Shown: positions 16,233-25,442, numbered from the stretch's first letter. The stretch is 43,622 nucleotides of DNA from Nanobdellota archaeon (GCA_018819305.1 JAHJQO010000028.1:1-43622), one strand, 5' to 3'. Numbers and translations: made by a program. Notes: generated by a model not told the origin, from the sequence alone.

Positions 16233-17294
16233 ATGCAAATCATAAAGAAGAACCTGAAACAAGGAGAAGTAACGATTAAGGTAAACAGTCCTGAAGATCT
16301 CTGGTTTTTAAGCCAGGTGATTGAAGCAGATGACAGTATAAAAGGCAAAACAGAGCGAAAAATCAAGATTGGAAAAGAAGATGAAAGAAAGCAGAGTATT
16401 GTACGCAAGAGCATATTTCTTGAAGTTAAAATTGAAAAAATTGAATTTCACAAATATTCAGAAAATCTCAGAGTGGGAGGAATTATTTTACAAGGACCTG
16501 ATGATGTGCCTCGTGGCAGCCACCATACATTTAATGTTGAATCTGGAACAGTTATAACAATAAAAAAACAAGAATGGATGGGTTATCAGCTTGAAAAACT
16601 CAAAGAAGCAACACAAAAACTTAAAACCAAGATTCTTATTGTTCTTATGGACAGAGAAGAAGCTCTTTTTGCCATGCTGAAACATCAAGGGCATGAAGTT
16701 CTGACAAACCTTAAAGGAGACGTGGCAAAAAAAGATGTGGATGGAGGAAGTGCAGGCGGAAAAAAGAATTTTTACACAGAAATTATTGAAAAACTCAGAG
16801 AATATAACAAAAGATTTGAGCCTCAAAACATCATTGTAGCCAGCCCCAGCTTTTGGAAAGAATACTTAATGAAAGAAATGCCTGATGAATTAAAAGCAAA
16901 AATCACTCTCTCAACTTGTTCAGATATAAAAGAAACTTCTCTGCAAGAAGTTCTTCAGAGGCCTGAGCTTTTCAAAGTTCTTGAAAGCGACAGAGCAGCA
17001 AAAGAGCTTAGTATGCTGGATGAATTGCTAAAAGCCATATCAAAAAACGAAGCGTGTTATGGTATGAAAGAGTGCAAAGAAAAAACTGAAATTGGAGCTG
17101 TAAAAGAGCTGCTTGTCAGCTATGACTTCCTGCAGGAAAGCAGAAAAAATAACAAGCACCGAGAAATAGAGCAAGTAATGAAGCTGGCTGAGAAAATGAA
17201 GGCCAAAGTAAATATTCTTAGCACAGAAGATACTGAGAAAAAACTTGTTGGCTTAGGTGGAATTGCTGGTATTCTAAGATGGAAAACAGAATAA
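16233..17294 (+). CDS. pelA: Pelota (aPelota/Dom34), ribosome rescue factor
   Basis: The protein begins MQIIKKNLKQGEVTIKVNSPEDLWFLSQVI, the usual Pelota N-terminus. The Sm-like N-domain continues through RVGGIILQGPDDVPRGSHHTF, and the central and C-terminal eRF1-like domains follow (GGIAGILRW at the end). Pelota enters the empty A site of stalled ribosomes and, with aABCE1, splits them. It lacks the GGQ motif of aRF1, as expected. The track start at 16143 adds 30 residues translated from the palindromic repeat. I use 16233 because the family starts there and a TATA box lies 27 nt upstream, giving 353 residues. Its last 16 nt overlap the next gene, so the two are co-translated. Confidence 0.93.
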   Translation: MQIIKKNLKQGEVTIKVNSPEDLWFLSQVIEADDSIKGKTERKIKIGKEDERKQSIVRKSIFLEVKIEKIEFHKYSENLRVGGIILQGPDDVPRGSHHTFNVESGTVITIKKQEWMGYQLEKLKEATQKLKTKILIVLMDREEALFAMLKHQGHEVLTNLKGDVAKKDVDGGSAGGKKNFYTEIIEKLREYNKRFEPQNIIVASPSFWKEYLMKEMPDELKAKITLSTCSDIKETSLQEVLQRPELFKVLESDRAAKELSMLDELLKAISKNEACYGMKECKEKTEIGAVKELLVSYDFLQESRKNNKHREIEQVMKLAEKMKAKVNILSTEDTEKKLVGLGGIAGILRWKTE

Positions 17295-18166
17295 ATGAAA
17301 TAGATAAAACAAGAATAAAAACAGACAAAATAACTCTGCTTATCAAGGATATTCTTGCAAAAAAAGAGCTTGCTAATTTGAATCCTGAATTCATACTAGA
17401 AAAAGTTAAGATATTTCTAAATAATCACAAAAAAGCTGAAAATAAGTTAGAACAAAACAAGTTTTCTGAATTCAAGCGCTCAAAAGAACATAAAGAACTT
17501 ATGAAGCATGTACGAGCTGAACTCAGAGAAATCTATGGAGTTTTTATACTAAAAGGATATGAAAAAAGATATAAGCTTTTAGAAGAACTCAAAAAAGACC
17601 CTTCTTTAGAAAATCACAATCAAATTCTGAATCTGCATAAATCAAGCAAAGAAAGACTTCCTTACTATTCTATTGTTTATAAAAGAATCATTGAAATCAC
17701 AGGAAAGCCAAAAAGAATAGTTGATCTGGCATGCGGCTTAAACCCAATCAGTTATCCTTATTTAGGCTTTAAACCTGATTATATAGCTTGTGATCTAGCT
17801 GAAAAAGACCTTGAATTCATACAAAAATACTTTGATTTGATGAATATTAAAGGGAAAACAAAAAAAATAGACTTAATAAATGAGATAACAGATAATCTGG
17901 CAAGTTTAACAAAAAAAGATGATTTGGTTCTGCTTTTCAAAGCATTGGACTCTTTGGAAGCAATCCAAAGAAATATAAGTTCAGTCATATTGCAAAGTCT
18001 AAAAGCAAAGCAGATTGTGGTTTCTTTTTCTACACAAAGCCTTGGTGGCAGAAAAGCAATAAAAAAAGAAAAAAGAAATTGGTTTTCAAGAGTGGCGGAA
18101 AACCTTAATTTTAAAATAAGCTCATTTGAGATTCCTAATGAAATGTTCTATGTTTTAACCCGATAA
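17279..18166 (+). CDS. ArmA/Rmt/FmrO-like 16S rRNA methyltransferase homologue
   Basis: The 295-residue protein has a helical N-domain and a SAM-binding Rossmann domain. The motifs match the family that makes m7G1405 in 16S rRNA and gives aminoglycoside resistance in bacteria: LHKSSKERLPYYSIVYKRI, the SAM loop IVDLACGLNPISYPYLG, LVLLFKALDSLEAIQRN, IVVSFSTQSLGGRK followed by WF, and a closing EMFYVLT strand. Substrate identity in archaea is inferred; the site could be the equivalent G1405 or another decoding-centre base. The 16-nt overlap with pelota suggests a shared role on the small subunit or in ribosome quality control. It is longer at the N-terminus than ArmA. Confidence 0.8.
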   Translation: MENRINEIDKTRIKTDKITLLIKDILAKKELANLNPEFILEKVKIFLNNHKKAENKLEQNKFSEFKRSKEHKELMKHVRAELREIYGVFILKGYEKRYKLLEELKKDPSLENHNQILNLHKSSKERLPYYSIVYKRIIEITGKPKRIVDLACGLNPISYPYLGFKPDYIACDLAEKDLEFIQKYFDLMNIKGKTKKIDLINEITDNLASLTKKDDLVLLFKALDSLEAIQRNISSVILQSLKAKQIVVSFSTQSLGGRKAIKKEKRNWFSRVAENLNFKISSFEIPNEMFYVLTR

Positions 18167-18245
18167 AGATAGGTTTTGCTATACTCTTTTAGCGCAGACT
18201 TCAAATATTGATTTTGCAACTATCGGACAAGTGTAAAAAACAGTA

Positions 18246-18257
18246 ACATATAAATAG
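18246..18257 (+). promoter_or_regulatory. TATA box of the TrmB-like gene
   Basis: ACATATAAATAG predicts a start near 18278 and a leader of about 40 nt. The leader carries a strong Shine-Dalgarno site, GGGAGG at 18305-18310, 7 nt before the ATG. Confidence 0.55.
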
Positions 18258-18317
18258 TAGTTATGGATTTTCTATATTAAAAAGGGGTGATCGAACCTAC
18301 TTTAGGGAGGTAGTGAA

Positions 18318-19127
18318 ATGATTGTAAAAGAGGAGTTTCTTACAAAGTTAAGAAGATACTTCGGACTAAACTTGTACGAAGTAAAGATCTGGACGGCTCT
18401 TCTCTCACGAGGGGTGAGTACCGCGGGAGAATTAAGTGATATAGCAAATGTGCCAAGAAGCAGAAGCTATGACATTCTAGAAAGCCTTGAGAAGAAAGGT
18501 TTTGTAATAATGAAACTTGGCAAGCCAATAAAATACATAGCAGTGCCACCAAAAGAAGTGGTAGAGCGTGTAAAAAAGAACATGAAGTCTGATGCTGATG
18601 ATAAGATCAAAAGACTTGATGGTTTGAAAAAAACAGAAGTAATACAAGAGCTAAATTCTTTGCACACACAAGGTGTTGAACTTATTGAGCCATCTGATTT
18701 ATCTGGTTCATTAAAAGGCAGGCACAACTTATACAACCACTTGGAACTGACAATTAGAAATGCAGAAAAAACAGTTACCATAATGACAACCACACAAGGG
18801 TTGATGAGAAAAATTGAAGGCCTAAAACCCATCTTTGAACAGATAAAAAAGAGAGGCGTCAAAATAAGAATAGCTGCACCTATTACCAAAGAAGCAGAAA
18901 AAGCTGTCAAAGACCTTGGCAGTGTTGCCGAAGTAAGGCACACAGAAGCAAAGGCAAGGTTTACAATTGTTGACGGCAAAGAGCTTATCTTTATGGTAAT
19001 GGATGATGCAGATGTGCATCCAACCTATGATATAGGTATCTGGATAAACACACCTTTCTTTGCAAGCGCTCTTGAAGACCTGTTTGAACTTGCCTGGAAG
19101 AGCTTGAAAAAGAAAGTAAAAGCCTAA
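18318..19127 (+). CDS. TrmB-family transcriptional regulator
   Basis: The N-terminal winged helix is typical of TrmB: LRRYFGLNLYEVKIWTALLSRGVSTAGELSDIANVPRSRSYDILESLEKKGFV. A coiled linker follows, then a phospholipase-D-like sensor region (residues about 130-260). TrmB proteins control sugar uptake and central carbon genes in archaea, but no transporter or sugar gene lies nearby, so the regulon is unknown. At 269 residues it lacks the long C-terminal sugar-binding extension of classical TrmB. The ATG is set by a strong GGGAGG site. Confidence 0.88.
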   Translation: MIVKEEFLTKLRRYFGLNLYEVKIWTALLSRGVSTAGELSDIANVPRSRSYDILESLEKKGFVIMKLGKPIKYIAVPPKEVVERVKKNMKSDADDKIKRLDGLKKTEVIQELNSLHTQGVELIEPSDLSGSLKGRHNLYNHLELTIRNAEKTVTIMTTTQGLMRKIEGLKPIFEQIKKRGVKIRIAAPITKEAEKAVKDLGSVAEVRHTEAKARFTIVDGKELIFMVMDDADVHPTYDIGIWINTPFFASALEDLFELAWKSLKKKVKA

Positions 19128-19174
19128 AACTTTTGTTTTTTATTTTTTTTATTATTCTTTAACTTATTAAAAAT

Positions 19175-20137
19175 CTAATAAGGAAAATAATTTAATTTTA
19201 AAATCTTCGAAATAATTATTGTTTCATATGAATTTATTATTTTTGAAAATTCTTTTTCCAGTTCTGCAACAAATTTATTAAAATCATCAATATCTTTCAA
19301 GGCAACATTTAACTCAAAATCCCAAAAACCCACTCTCTTTGTAATATACATCACTCTATCATTCAATTGCCCCCAGGTATTAATCCTTTCCTCATCTGCC
19401 TTGGTAGCTTGTTTAATATTTAGAAGAAAAACATAATGATAAAAACCAAGTTTATCTGCAGAAAACAACAATCGAAAATTGTTTATGATTCCTTGCTTAA
19501 CTAGTTTCTTCATCCTATACTTAATAACATCCATAGACAAACCTGTTTTTTTTGCTAAATCCAGAATTGGCAAAGAAGCATCATTTGAAAGTGCGCAGAG
19601 AATTTTCACATCCTTATCATCCAAATGAATTGTATCGGTGGCACCTGAAAAGTTCTCAACCTTAGGGCATTTATCTTTTTCAGCTAAAAACAGTTTTGCC
19701 CTTCCAAACACTCTTGAAGAGACAATGATACTGAGTCTGTAATCTCTTATTATGTTTGAGAAATTGTTTTTTAAATCAGAAATTATTTCATCAAGGTCAT
19801 TAATGTTCTTAGTTGCAATAACAAGAGAAAAATCAAAAGCACCTTGGGTTTTCATAAAGTGTATAACTTTCGGAAGCTTGATAACATAAGAAATAAAGTC
19901 TTTTTCTGCTTGTTCCTCATGACCAAAAACTTTGAAATAAAGCTTATATGTATTAAAACCTAGCTTACCTAAATTCACCGCAGTTATATATTTCTTAATA
20001 ACACCTTGCTTTTCCAGTCTTTTGATTCTATAACCTACAACTGCTCTGCTACTTCTTACTTTTCTTGCAATCTGAGCATATGACTGTCGGCAGTTTAAGT
20101 CAAGCTCGCGAAGTATTTTTTTATCTAAAACATCCAT
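19175..20137 (-). CDS. Lrp/AsnC-type regulator with two fused HTH-RAM units
   Basis: The 320-residue protein is two Lrp units in one chain. The first begins MDVLDKKILRELDLNCRQSYAQIARKVRSSRAVV. The second begins near residue 170 (IHLDDKDVKILCALSNDASLPILDLAKKTGL). Each is followed by a RAM-like alpha/beta segment with GxWDF-type text (QGAFDFSLVIA; VGFWDFELNVA). One-chain double Lrp proteins occur in archaea and would act as a built-in dimer. The gene ends in TAG at a natural C-terminus. It is divergent from the CoaD-CoaE fusion and shares a symmetrical TATA with it, so it may control that gene (inference). Confidence 0.85.
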   Translation of the reverse strand: MDVLDKKILRELDLNCRQSYAQIARKVRSSRAVVGYRIKRLEKQGVIKKYITAVNLGKLGFNTYKLYFKVFGHEEQAEKDFISYVIKLPKVIHFMKTQGAFDFSLVIATKNINDLDEIISDLKNNFSNIIRDYRLSIIVSSRVFGRAKLFLAEKDKCPKVENFSGATDTIHLDDKDVKILCALSNDASLPILDLAKKTGLSMDVIKYRMKKLVKQGIINNFRLLFSADKLGFYHYVFLLNIKQATKADEERINTWGQLNDRVMYITKRVGFWDFELNVALKDIDDFNKFVAELEKEFSKIINSYETIIISKILKLNYFPY

Positions 20138-20160
20138 AAATAGAACATAAGTGTTAATTT

Positions 20161-20170
20161 TATTTAAATA
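20161..20170. promoter_or_regulatory. Symmetrical TATA between lrp-like and coaD-coaE genes
   Basis: TATTTAAATA is a perfect palindrome in the 80-104-nt divergent gap. On the minus strand it lies about 29 nt before the Lrp ATG (leaderless). On the plus strand it could start transcription near 20192. It may serve both genes. Confidence 0.45.
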
Positions 20171-20241
20171 TTACTATTTTGTAAAAAAAATAAGAAGAAA
20201 ATTTTATCATTCCTGTTATGAACTCTTATTTTGGTGATAAA

Positions 20242-21414
20242 ATGAAACAAAAAAACGCAGTTTATGCGCTCTCAGCAGACCCCATACATAAAGGTCATTT
20301 ATATAATATAGAAACAGCAGCAAAAACAGAACTCTTTGATAATATATATGTAGCAATAGCAGCAGGTGGAAATTCATCTAAAAAATACATGTTCAGCCCT
20401 GAAGAAAGGGTTTGGCTTGCTAAAAAAACAATCGCTCCATTGGACCTTGATAATGTGATTATAGAATCATTCTCTGGAATGATGGCACATTATGCATATG
20501 AAAGAAATGCAAAAACCCTAATTAGAGGTTCTAGAATTGGAAGTGATTTTGAATATGAGCAAAAATTAGCAGAATACAACCAGAAATACGGACTCATAAC
20601 TTTTGTAGTTCCATCAATCAAAGAAATAGGGGATTTGAGCTCTACTTTTCTTAAAGAAATCATAAAATCAGGCGGTCTTTTGTTAGATCACAAACCTGGA
20701 AGTCAACCTATAAATCACACTCATGTTACTGTAAAACAAGCTCTTGAAGAAAGAGTGCAAAATGTAAGTTTAATAGGAGTAACAGGAAACATGGGTGCTG
20801 GAAAAACAACATATTGTGCTGAACTTGAAAAAGTAGGAAGAGCAGCCGGTCTTGATATAACTCATTATGATGTTGATAAGAAAGTTCATGGATTTTACAG
20901 ATCAGATTCACCTGCCTTCTTAAATGTATATGAGCAAATAAAAAACTTATTTGGAATAGATGCATGTCAGTCAGACCAGATAAATAGAGAAATATTTGCA
21001 CCAATTGTCTGGGGAGATGAAGAAAAAAGAAACAAGCTCAATAAAATTCTTTTTGAACCATATTTGATTGAGTTTGAAAAAACAATTGCAAATAACCAAG
21101 GTATTGTTCTGTTTGATGCAGCATATTTAGTAGAGTATCAAATGATGGACTGGGTGAATAATAATGTTATTTTAGTTAGATGTGATGAAAAAGAAAGATC
21201 AAAAAGAGTAATGAACCGAGATGGGATAAATCTAGATGAATTTAACAAAAAAACTAAAATACAGCTCTTTTCAGAAGAACAAAAAAAAGAAATACTTAGA
21301 AAACAGGAAAAAGACCAGCATGGTTTTTTCTATGAAGTTGATTCTCAAAAACCAAATTTTGAAGAAATTATTAGTTTGCTAAAGAAAAATTTTCCAATGT
21401 TTAAGAATAAATAA
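20242..21414 (+). CDS. Bifunctional CoaD-CoaE fusion (PPAT + dephospho-CoA kinase)
   Basis: Residues 1-155 form a bacterial-type phosphopantetheine adenylyltransferase: AVYALSADPIHKGHL (HxGH), LIRGSRIGSDFEYE and DLSSTFLKEII. From about residue 175 there is a dephospho-CoA kinase: P-loop GVTGNMGAGKTT, HYDVDKKVH, and a lid region with KERSKRVMNRDG. The two would carry out the last two steps of CoA synthesis, as in human COASY. Most archaea use an unrelated GTP-dependent DPCK and archaeal-type PPAT, so a fusion with a bacterial-like CoaD is unusual and may be transferred. I start at ATG 20242 because GGTGAT sits just upstream and the CoaD fold begins there; the track start adds eight residues. 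The kinase part is divergent and its substrate is inferred. Confidence 0.82.
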   Translation: MKQKNAVYALSADPIHKGHLYNIETAAKTELFDNIYVAIAAGGNSSKKYMFSPEERVWLAKKTIAPLDLDNVIIESFSGMMAHYAYERNAKTLIRGSRIGSDFEYEQKLAEYNQKYGLITFVVPSIKEIGDLSSTFLKEIIKSGGLLLDHKPGSQPINHTHVTVKQALEERVQNVSLIGVTGNMGAGKTTYCAELEKVGRAAGLDITHYDVDKKVHGFYRSDSPAFLNVYEQIKNLFGIDACQSDQINREIFAPIVWGDEEKRNKLNKILFEPYLIEFEKTIANNQGIVLFDAAYLVEYQMMDWVNNNVILVRCDEKERSKRVMNRDGINLDEFNKKTKIQLFSEEQKKEILRKQEKDQHGFFYEVDSQKPNFEEIISLLKKNFPMFKNK

Positions 21415-21439
21415 TATAATGAAATGAAAGGGGGTAAAA

Positions 21440-22105
21440 ATGAGACATCCTGAGATTGAAAACAGAATTGAAGAGGAATTTTGGAAGATGGTAAGCTGTT
21501 GGAGTACCAATCATTATTATGAATACACTGATGCTGCATTTAAGAAGGTTGTTGAAAAATATAATGAAAAGCACAGATTTTATCATGACTTAGTACACAT
21601 TGATATGAATCTAAATGAACTCAAAAAATTTAGCTTTGGACATGATAAAGATAAAATATTGTATATAGCCACCTTTTTACATGATGTAATATATGATACT
21701 TTACAAAGTGATAAAAAAAATGTTTTACAAAGTGCAGAATATGTGAAACATGGTTATTCAAATTTTGGTTTGAATTATGAGGAATCTAAAGAAGTATGTG
21801 AATTAATAAAATTCACAGATTATAGCAAGAAGTATTCGAAAAATCTCACTATTGAGCAACAAGTTATGCAGGATTTGGATTTAGTTATATTTGGGCAACC
21901 AGCTCCTGTTTTTGATCAGTATGATGAAAACATAAGAAAAGAATATTGGTGGGTTCCGCCCCTAATATATCAGGAAAAAAGAAAAGAGGTGCTGGAAGGA
22001 TTTTTGTCTAGAAAATATATTTATCAAACAACATTGTTAGGATTAGAATATGAAGAAAATGCAAAGCAGAACCTTAAAAGAGCAATAAAAAGACTTAAAA
22101 ACTAA
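21440..22105 (+). CDS. HD-superfamily metal-dependent phosphohydrolase
   Basis: The 221-residue protein matches the HD family of predicted hydrolases annotated as COG4339. Its metal ligands are visible in YHDLVHI (H..H), the HD pair in ATFLHDVIYDT, and the closing aspartate in DLDLVIFGQ. The substrate is unknown. It starts 25 nt after the CoaD-CoaE stop with an AGGGGG site before the ATG, so it is co-transcribed with that gene. This hints at a nucleotide- or CoA-related substrate (inference). Confidence 0.82.
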   Translation: MRHPEIENRIEEEFWKMVSCWSTNHYYEYTDAAFKKVVEKYNEKHRFYHDLVHIDMNLNELKKFSFGHDKDKILYIATFLHDVIYDTLQSDKKNVLQSAEYVKHGYSNFGLNYEESKEVCELIKFTDYSKKYSKNLTIEQQVMQDLDLVIFGQPAPVFDQYDENIRKEYWWVPPLIYQEKRKEVLEGFLSRKYIYQTTLLGLEYEENAKQNLKRAIKRLKN

Positions 22106-22132
22106 GTTCAAAAGACAGCAACCCAACCAATA

Positions 22133-22144
22133 CTTTTATATACT
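22133..22144 (+). promoter_or_regulatory. TATA box of pheST
   Basis: CTTTTATATACT is centred about 29 nt before the pheS ATG at 22168. No Shine-Dalgarno site follows it, so the transcript is probably leaderless. Confidence 0.6.
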
Positions 22145-22167
22145 TTCTTAAATAACACTCCTCTGGA

Positions 22168-23706
22168 ATGAGTGAGGTAAAAGACATTATAAAAACACTG
22201 CATCCACTAGAAAGAAAAGTGGTTCCTCTGCTTAAACAGAGCTCTGTTTTTTCTGAAATTTTAAAGAAAAGCGGATTAAAAGATGTTGAAGTAATGAGAG
22301 CTTTGCAGTGGCTGCAGGGAAAAGAAGTTCTGAAAATCAAAGAAGATGTAAAAGAAGTTCTTACTCTTGGAGATAACGGAAAACAAGCCCTGGAAAAAGG
22401 ACTGCCGGAAAAAGTTTTTTTGGATACAATCAAAAACAAAGCAGTATCCCTGGATAAATTAAGAAATGAAAACGTCCTTGAAATGCAGGAGCTCAATGCA
22501 TGTATTGGAATCCTCAAAGGAAAAGTAGCAATCAACATAGGTGCGGGAAGAATCATTAGCATAACTGATCATGGCAAACAATTGCTTGAAAGCAGCAGTC
22601 TTGAAGAAAAGCTCTTAAAAAAAATAAGTAAAGAAGAAGTTGATATTTCAGGACTTAGCGACGAAGAAAAATTTGCTTTCCAGAATCTAAAGAAAAGAAA
22701 AGACATGATTAAGCCTGTGTTAAAAAAAGACTGGTTTATAATTCTCTCAGATACAGGAAAAAAGCTTGTCACCAGCAATCTTGGTTCTGAAAAAACAATT
22801 GAGCAACTAACTCCAGGAATGCTTAAAAACAGTTCTTGGAAGAAAAAAGAATTCCGAAGTTATGATGTAAAAATTAATGTTCCCAAAATCAACAGAGGAA
22901 AAAGACATTTTGTCAACCAAGCAATAGAATCTGCAAAAAGAATATGGCTTGACATGGGTTTTAAAGAGATGACAGGACCGATGGTTCAGACCAGTTTTTG
23001 GAATTTTGATGCCTTGTTCACTGCCCAGGACCATCCTGTAAGAGACTTGCAAGATACTTTTTATATCAAAGATCCTGAAAAAGGCAAACTTCCTGATGAC
23101 AAGTTTCTCAAACCTGTAAAACAAACTCATGAAAATGGATGGACAACAGGCAGCACAGGATGGAATTATAAGTGGAATGAAGAAAATGCAAAAGAAAATG
23201 TTCTTCGAACACACACGACCTGCTTGTCTGCTCAGACTCTTGCAAATCTGAAAAAAGAGGATTTGCCTGCCAAGTTTTTTGCACTGGGAAGATGTTTTAG
23301 AAACGAAACTCTTGACTGGTCGCACTTATTTGAATTTAATCAGACTGAAGGAATAGTTGTTGATGAGAATGCTAATTTTAGGCATCTTCTTGGATACTTA
23401 AAACAATTTTTTAAGAAAATGGGTTATGAACAAGCCAGATTCAGACCTGCTTATTTTCCATACACTGAATTTAGTGTAGAAATTGATGTTTTTCATCCTG
23501 TGAGGAAAGAATGGCTAGAACTTGGAGGCGCAGGTATATTCAGACCAGAAGTTGTTAAACCGTTGCTGGGAATTGATGTTCCTGTGCTTGCTTGGGGGCC
23601 TGGATTTGACAGAATAATAATGGAATTTTTTAAGATAAATGATATTAGAGAGCTTTACAAAAATGATCTAAAGCAGGTCAGAGAAATAAAGGAATGGATG
23701 AGATAA
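22168..23706 (+). CDS. pheS: Phenylalanyl-tRNA synthetase alpha subunit
   Basis: The 512-residue protein is the archaeal/eukaryotic-type alpha subunit. The first 230 residues contain winged-helix repeats that bind tRNA or the subunit interface. The class II catalytic core follows, with motif 1 around WLDMGFKEMTGPMVQTSFWNFDALF, motif 2 in GRCFRNETLDWSHLFEFNQTEG and motif 3 in ELGGAGIFRPEV...LAWGPGFDRI. It charges tRNA-Phe as an alpha2-beta2 tetramer with PheT, encoded 33 nt downstream. Confidence 0.97.
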   Translation: MSEVKDIIKTLHPLERKVVPLLKQSSVFSEILKKSGLKDVEVMRALQWLQGKEVLKIKEDVKEVLTLGDNGKQALEKGLPEKVFLDTIKNKAVSLDKLRNENVLEMQELNACIGILKGKVAINIGAGRIISITDHGKQLLESSSLEEKLLKKISKEEVDISGLSDEEKFAFQNLKKRKDMIKPVLKKDWFIILSDTGKKLVTSNLGSEKTIEQLTPGMLKNSSWKKKEFRSYDVKINVPKINRGKRHFVNQAIESAKRIWLDMGFKEMTGPMVQTSFWNFDALFTAQDHPVRDLQDTFYIKDPEKGKLPDDKFLKPVKQTHENGWTTGSTGWNYKWNEENAKENVLRTHTTCLSAQTLANLKKEDLPAKFFALGRCFRNETLDWSHLFEFNQTEGIVVDENANFRHLLGYLKQFFKKMGYEQARFRPAYFPYTEFSVEIDVFHPVRKEWLELGGAGIFRPEVVKPLLGIDVPVLAWGPGFDRIIMEFFKINDIRELYKNDLKQVREIKEWMR

Positions 23707-23739
23707 AAGTAAAAGATATGATTGATGAGGAAATAAAAT

Positions 23740-25410
23740 ATGCCCACTGTAACTCTAAACAAAGAAGTGCTTGAAAAGCTGGTTGGAAAAAAGCTTCCAT
23801 TAGAAGAGTTAAAAGACCGTATCAGCATGCTGGGCACAGACCTTGAAAAGATTGAAGGAAATGAAATCATTGTAGAAGTATTTCCAAACAGACCTGACAT
23901 GCTTTCAGAACAAGGGTTTGCACGAGCATTATCTTCATTTATCGGAGTGAAAACAGGTTTGCGCAAATACAAAGTTAATAAGGCTGAAAAGGACTATAAG
24001 GTTATTATTGAAGCTCCTGTAAAAAAAGTCAGGCCTTTTACTGCCTGTGCAATTGTTAAGAACTTGAAATTTGATGATGAAAAAATTAGAGAAATAATTC
24101 AGATACAGGAAAAACTTCATGTGAGCATGGGAAGAAACAGGAAAAAACTGGCAATTGGAATTTATCCTCTTGAAGATATCACTCTTCCAATCACATATAC
24201 TGCAAAAAAACCAAAAGACATTAAATTTATTCCTCTTGAATCTGACAAAGAGATGGATGGACTGCAAATATTACAAAAACATCCTACTGGAAGAGAGTAT
24301 GCTCATCTTTTAGAAGGAAAAGAAGTTTATCCAATTTTTATTGACGCCAAAAATAATATTCTTTCAATGCCTCCAATTATTAATTCTCATAAAACAGGAA
24401 AAATAAGTGAAAAAACAAAAGATGTTTTTATTGAGTTCAGTGGCTTTGATTATGATGTCCTGAGCAAAGGTCTTAACATTCTTGTTACTGCTCTCGCAGA
24501 CATGGGTGGAGAGATATATGAAATGCAAATAGAGGATGAAAAAGAAAAAAAGAAAACCACAAGCCCTGACTTAAGCCCTATTGAATGGAAGCTAGACATT
24601 AAATATGTCAATAAGATGCTGGGCTTGGATTTGAGTGAAAGCGAAATAAAAAAACTGCTTGAAAAAATGGGTTATGATTATGATTCAAAAAACAAAAAAG
24701 TGCTTGTGCCTGCATATAGAACAGACATCCTGCATCAGATTGATTTTGCAGAAGACATTGCTATTGCGTATGGTTATGAGAATTTTGAGCCTGAAATACC
24801 TAATGTTTCGACAATAGGTGAAACAGATAAGTTTGAAGAATTTAAATCAAGAGTTGCAAATATTCTAGTCGGACTTGGCTTGATTGAAACCAATACATAT
24901 CATATCACTAACAAAGAAGATCATAACAAAAAAATGTGTTATGAAGCAGAAGCCATTGAACTAAAAAATGCTCTTACCAAAGATTATTCTCTCTTAAGAA
25001 GCTGGATACTGCCTGGCAGTATAAAAGTGCTTTCTGAAAATACAAATAAAGAATATCCTCAGAACATATTTGATATGGGAACAATATTTAGAATAAAAAA
25101 AGAAGAAGAAACAGGTGTTAAGGAATTTTGCAGAGTTGCTGTGACTCTTTGCAATAAAGATGCAAATTATACCTGCATAAAACAAGTGTTTGATGCTTTA
25201 ATGGATGCTTTGGATATAAAATATGATATTAAAGTTGCTGAGCATTCTTCTTTTATAAAAGGCAGATTAGGAAGAGTGAGCATAAAAAACATCGGATTAG
25301 CATATATTGGAGAAATTAATCCTCAAGTCCTTGAAAACTTTGGAATTGAAATGCCTATTGCCGCATTTGAATTAAATTTAACAGAACTTTACAATATTAT
25401 GAAGATATAA
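23740..25410 (+). CDS. pheT: Phenylalanyl-tRNA synthetase beta subunit
   Basis: The 556-residue protein is the short archaeal-type beta subunit. It begins MPTVTLNKEVLEKLVG, has the B3/B4 editing region (residues about 95-270) and the B5 domain (about 290-360, PAYRTDILHQIDFAEDIAIAYGYENF), then a catalytic-like domain that ends GEINPQVLENFGIEMPIAAFEL. It supports tRNA binding and editing of mischarged Tyr-tRNA-Phe. A GATGAGG site precedes the ATG. It follows pheS in the same operon. Confidence 0.97.
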   Translation: MPTVTLNKEVLEKLVGKKLPLEELKDRISMLGTDLEKIEGNEIIVEVFPNRPDMLSEQGFARALSSFIGVKTGLRKYKVNKAEKDYKVIIEAPVKKVRPFTACAIVKNLKFDDEKIREIIQIQEKLHVSMGRNRKKLAIGIYPLEDITLPITYTAKKPKDIKFIPLESDKEMDGLQILQKHPTGREYAHLLEGKEVYPIFIDAKNNILSMPPIINSHKTGKISEKTKDVFIEFSGFDYDVLSKGLNILVTALADMGGEIYEMQIEDEKEKKKTTSPDLSPIEWKLDIKYVNKMLGLDLSESEIKKLLEKMGYDYDSKNKKVLVPAYRTDILHQIDFAEDIAIAYGYENFEPEIPNVSTIGETDKFEEFKSRVANILVGLGLIETNTYHITNKEDHNKKMCYEAEAIELKNALTKDYSLLRSWILPGSIKVLSENTNKEYPQNIFDMGTIFRIKKEEETGVKEFCRVAVTLCNKDANYTCIKQVFDALMDALDIKYDIKVAEHSSFIKGRLGRVSIKNIGLAYIGEINPQVLENFGIEMPIAAFELNLTELYNIMKI

Positions 25411-25442
25411 TGATATGATGATTAGATAATGAGGTGAATGAT

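Noticed and set aside
16085-16414. Minus-strand ORF of 109 residues over the repeat block
   Set aside because: It crosses the palindromic array, the pelota promoter and the 5' end of pelota, and its composition is that of a reverse-strand shadow.
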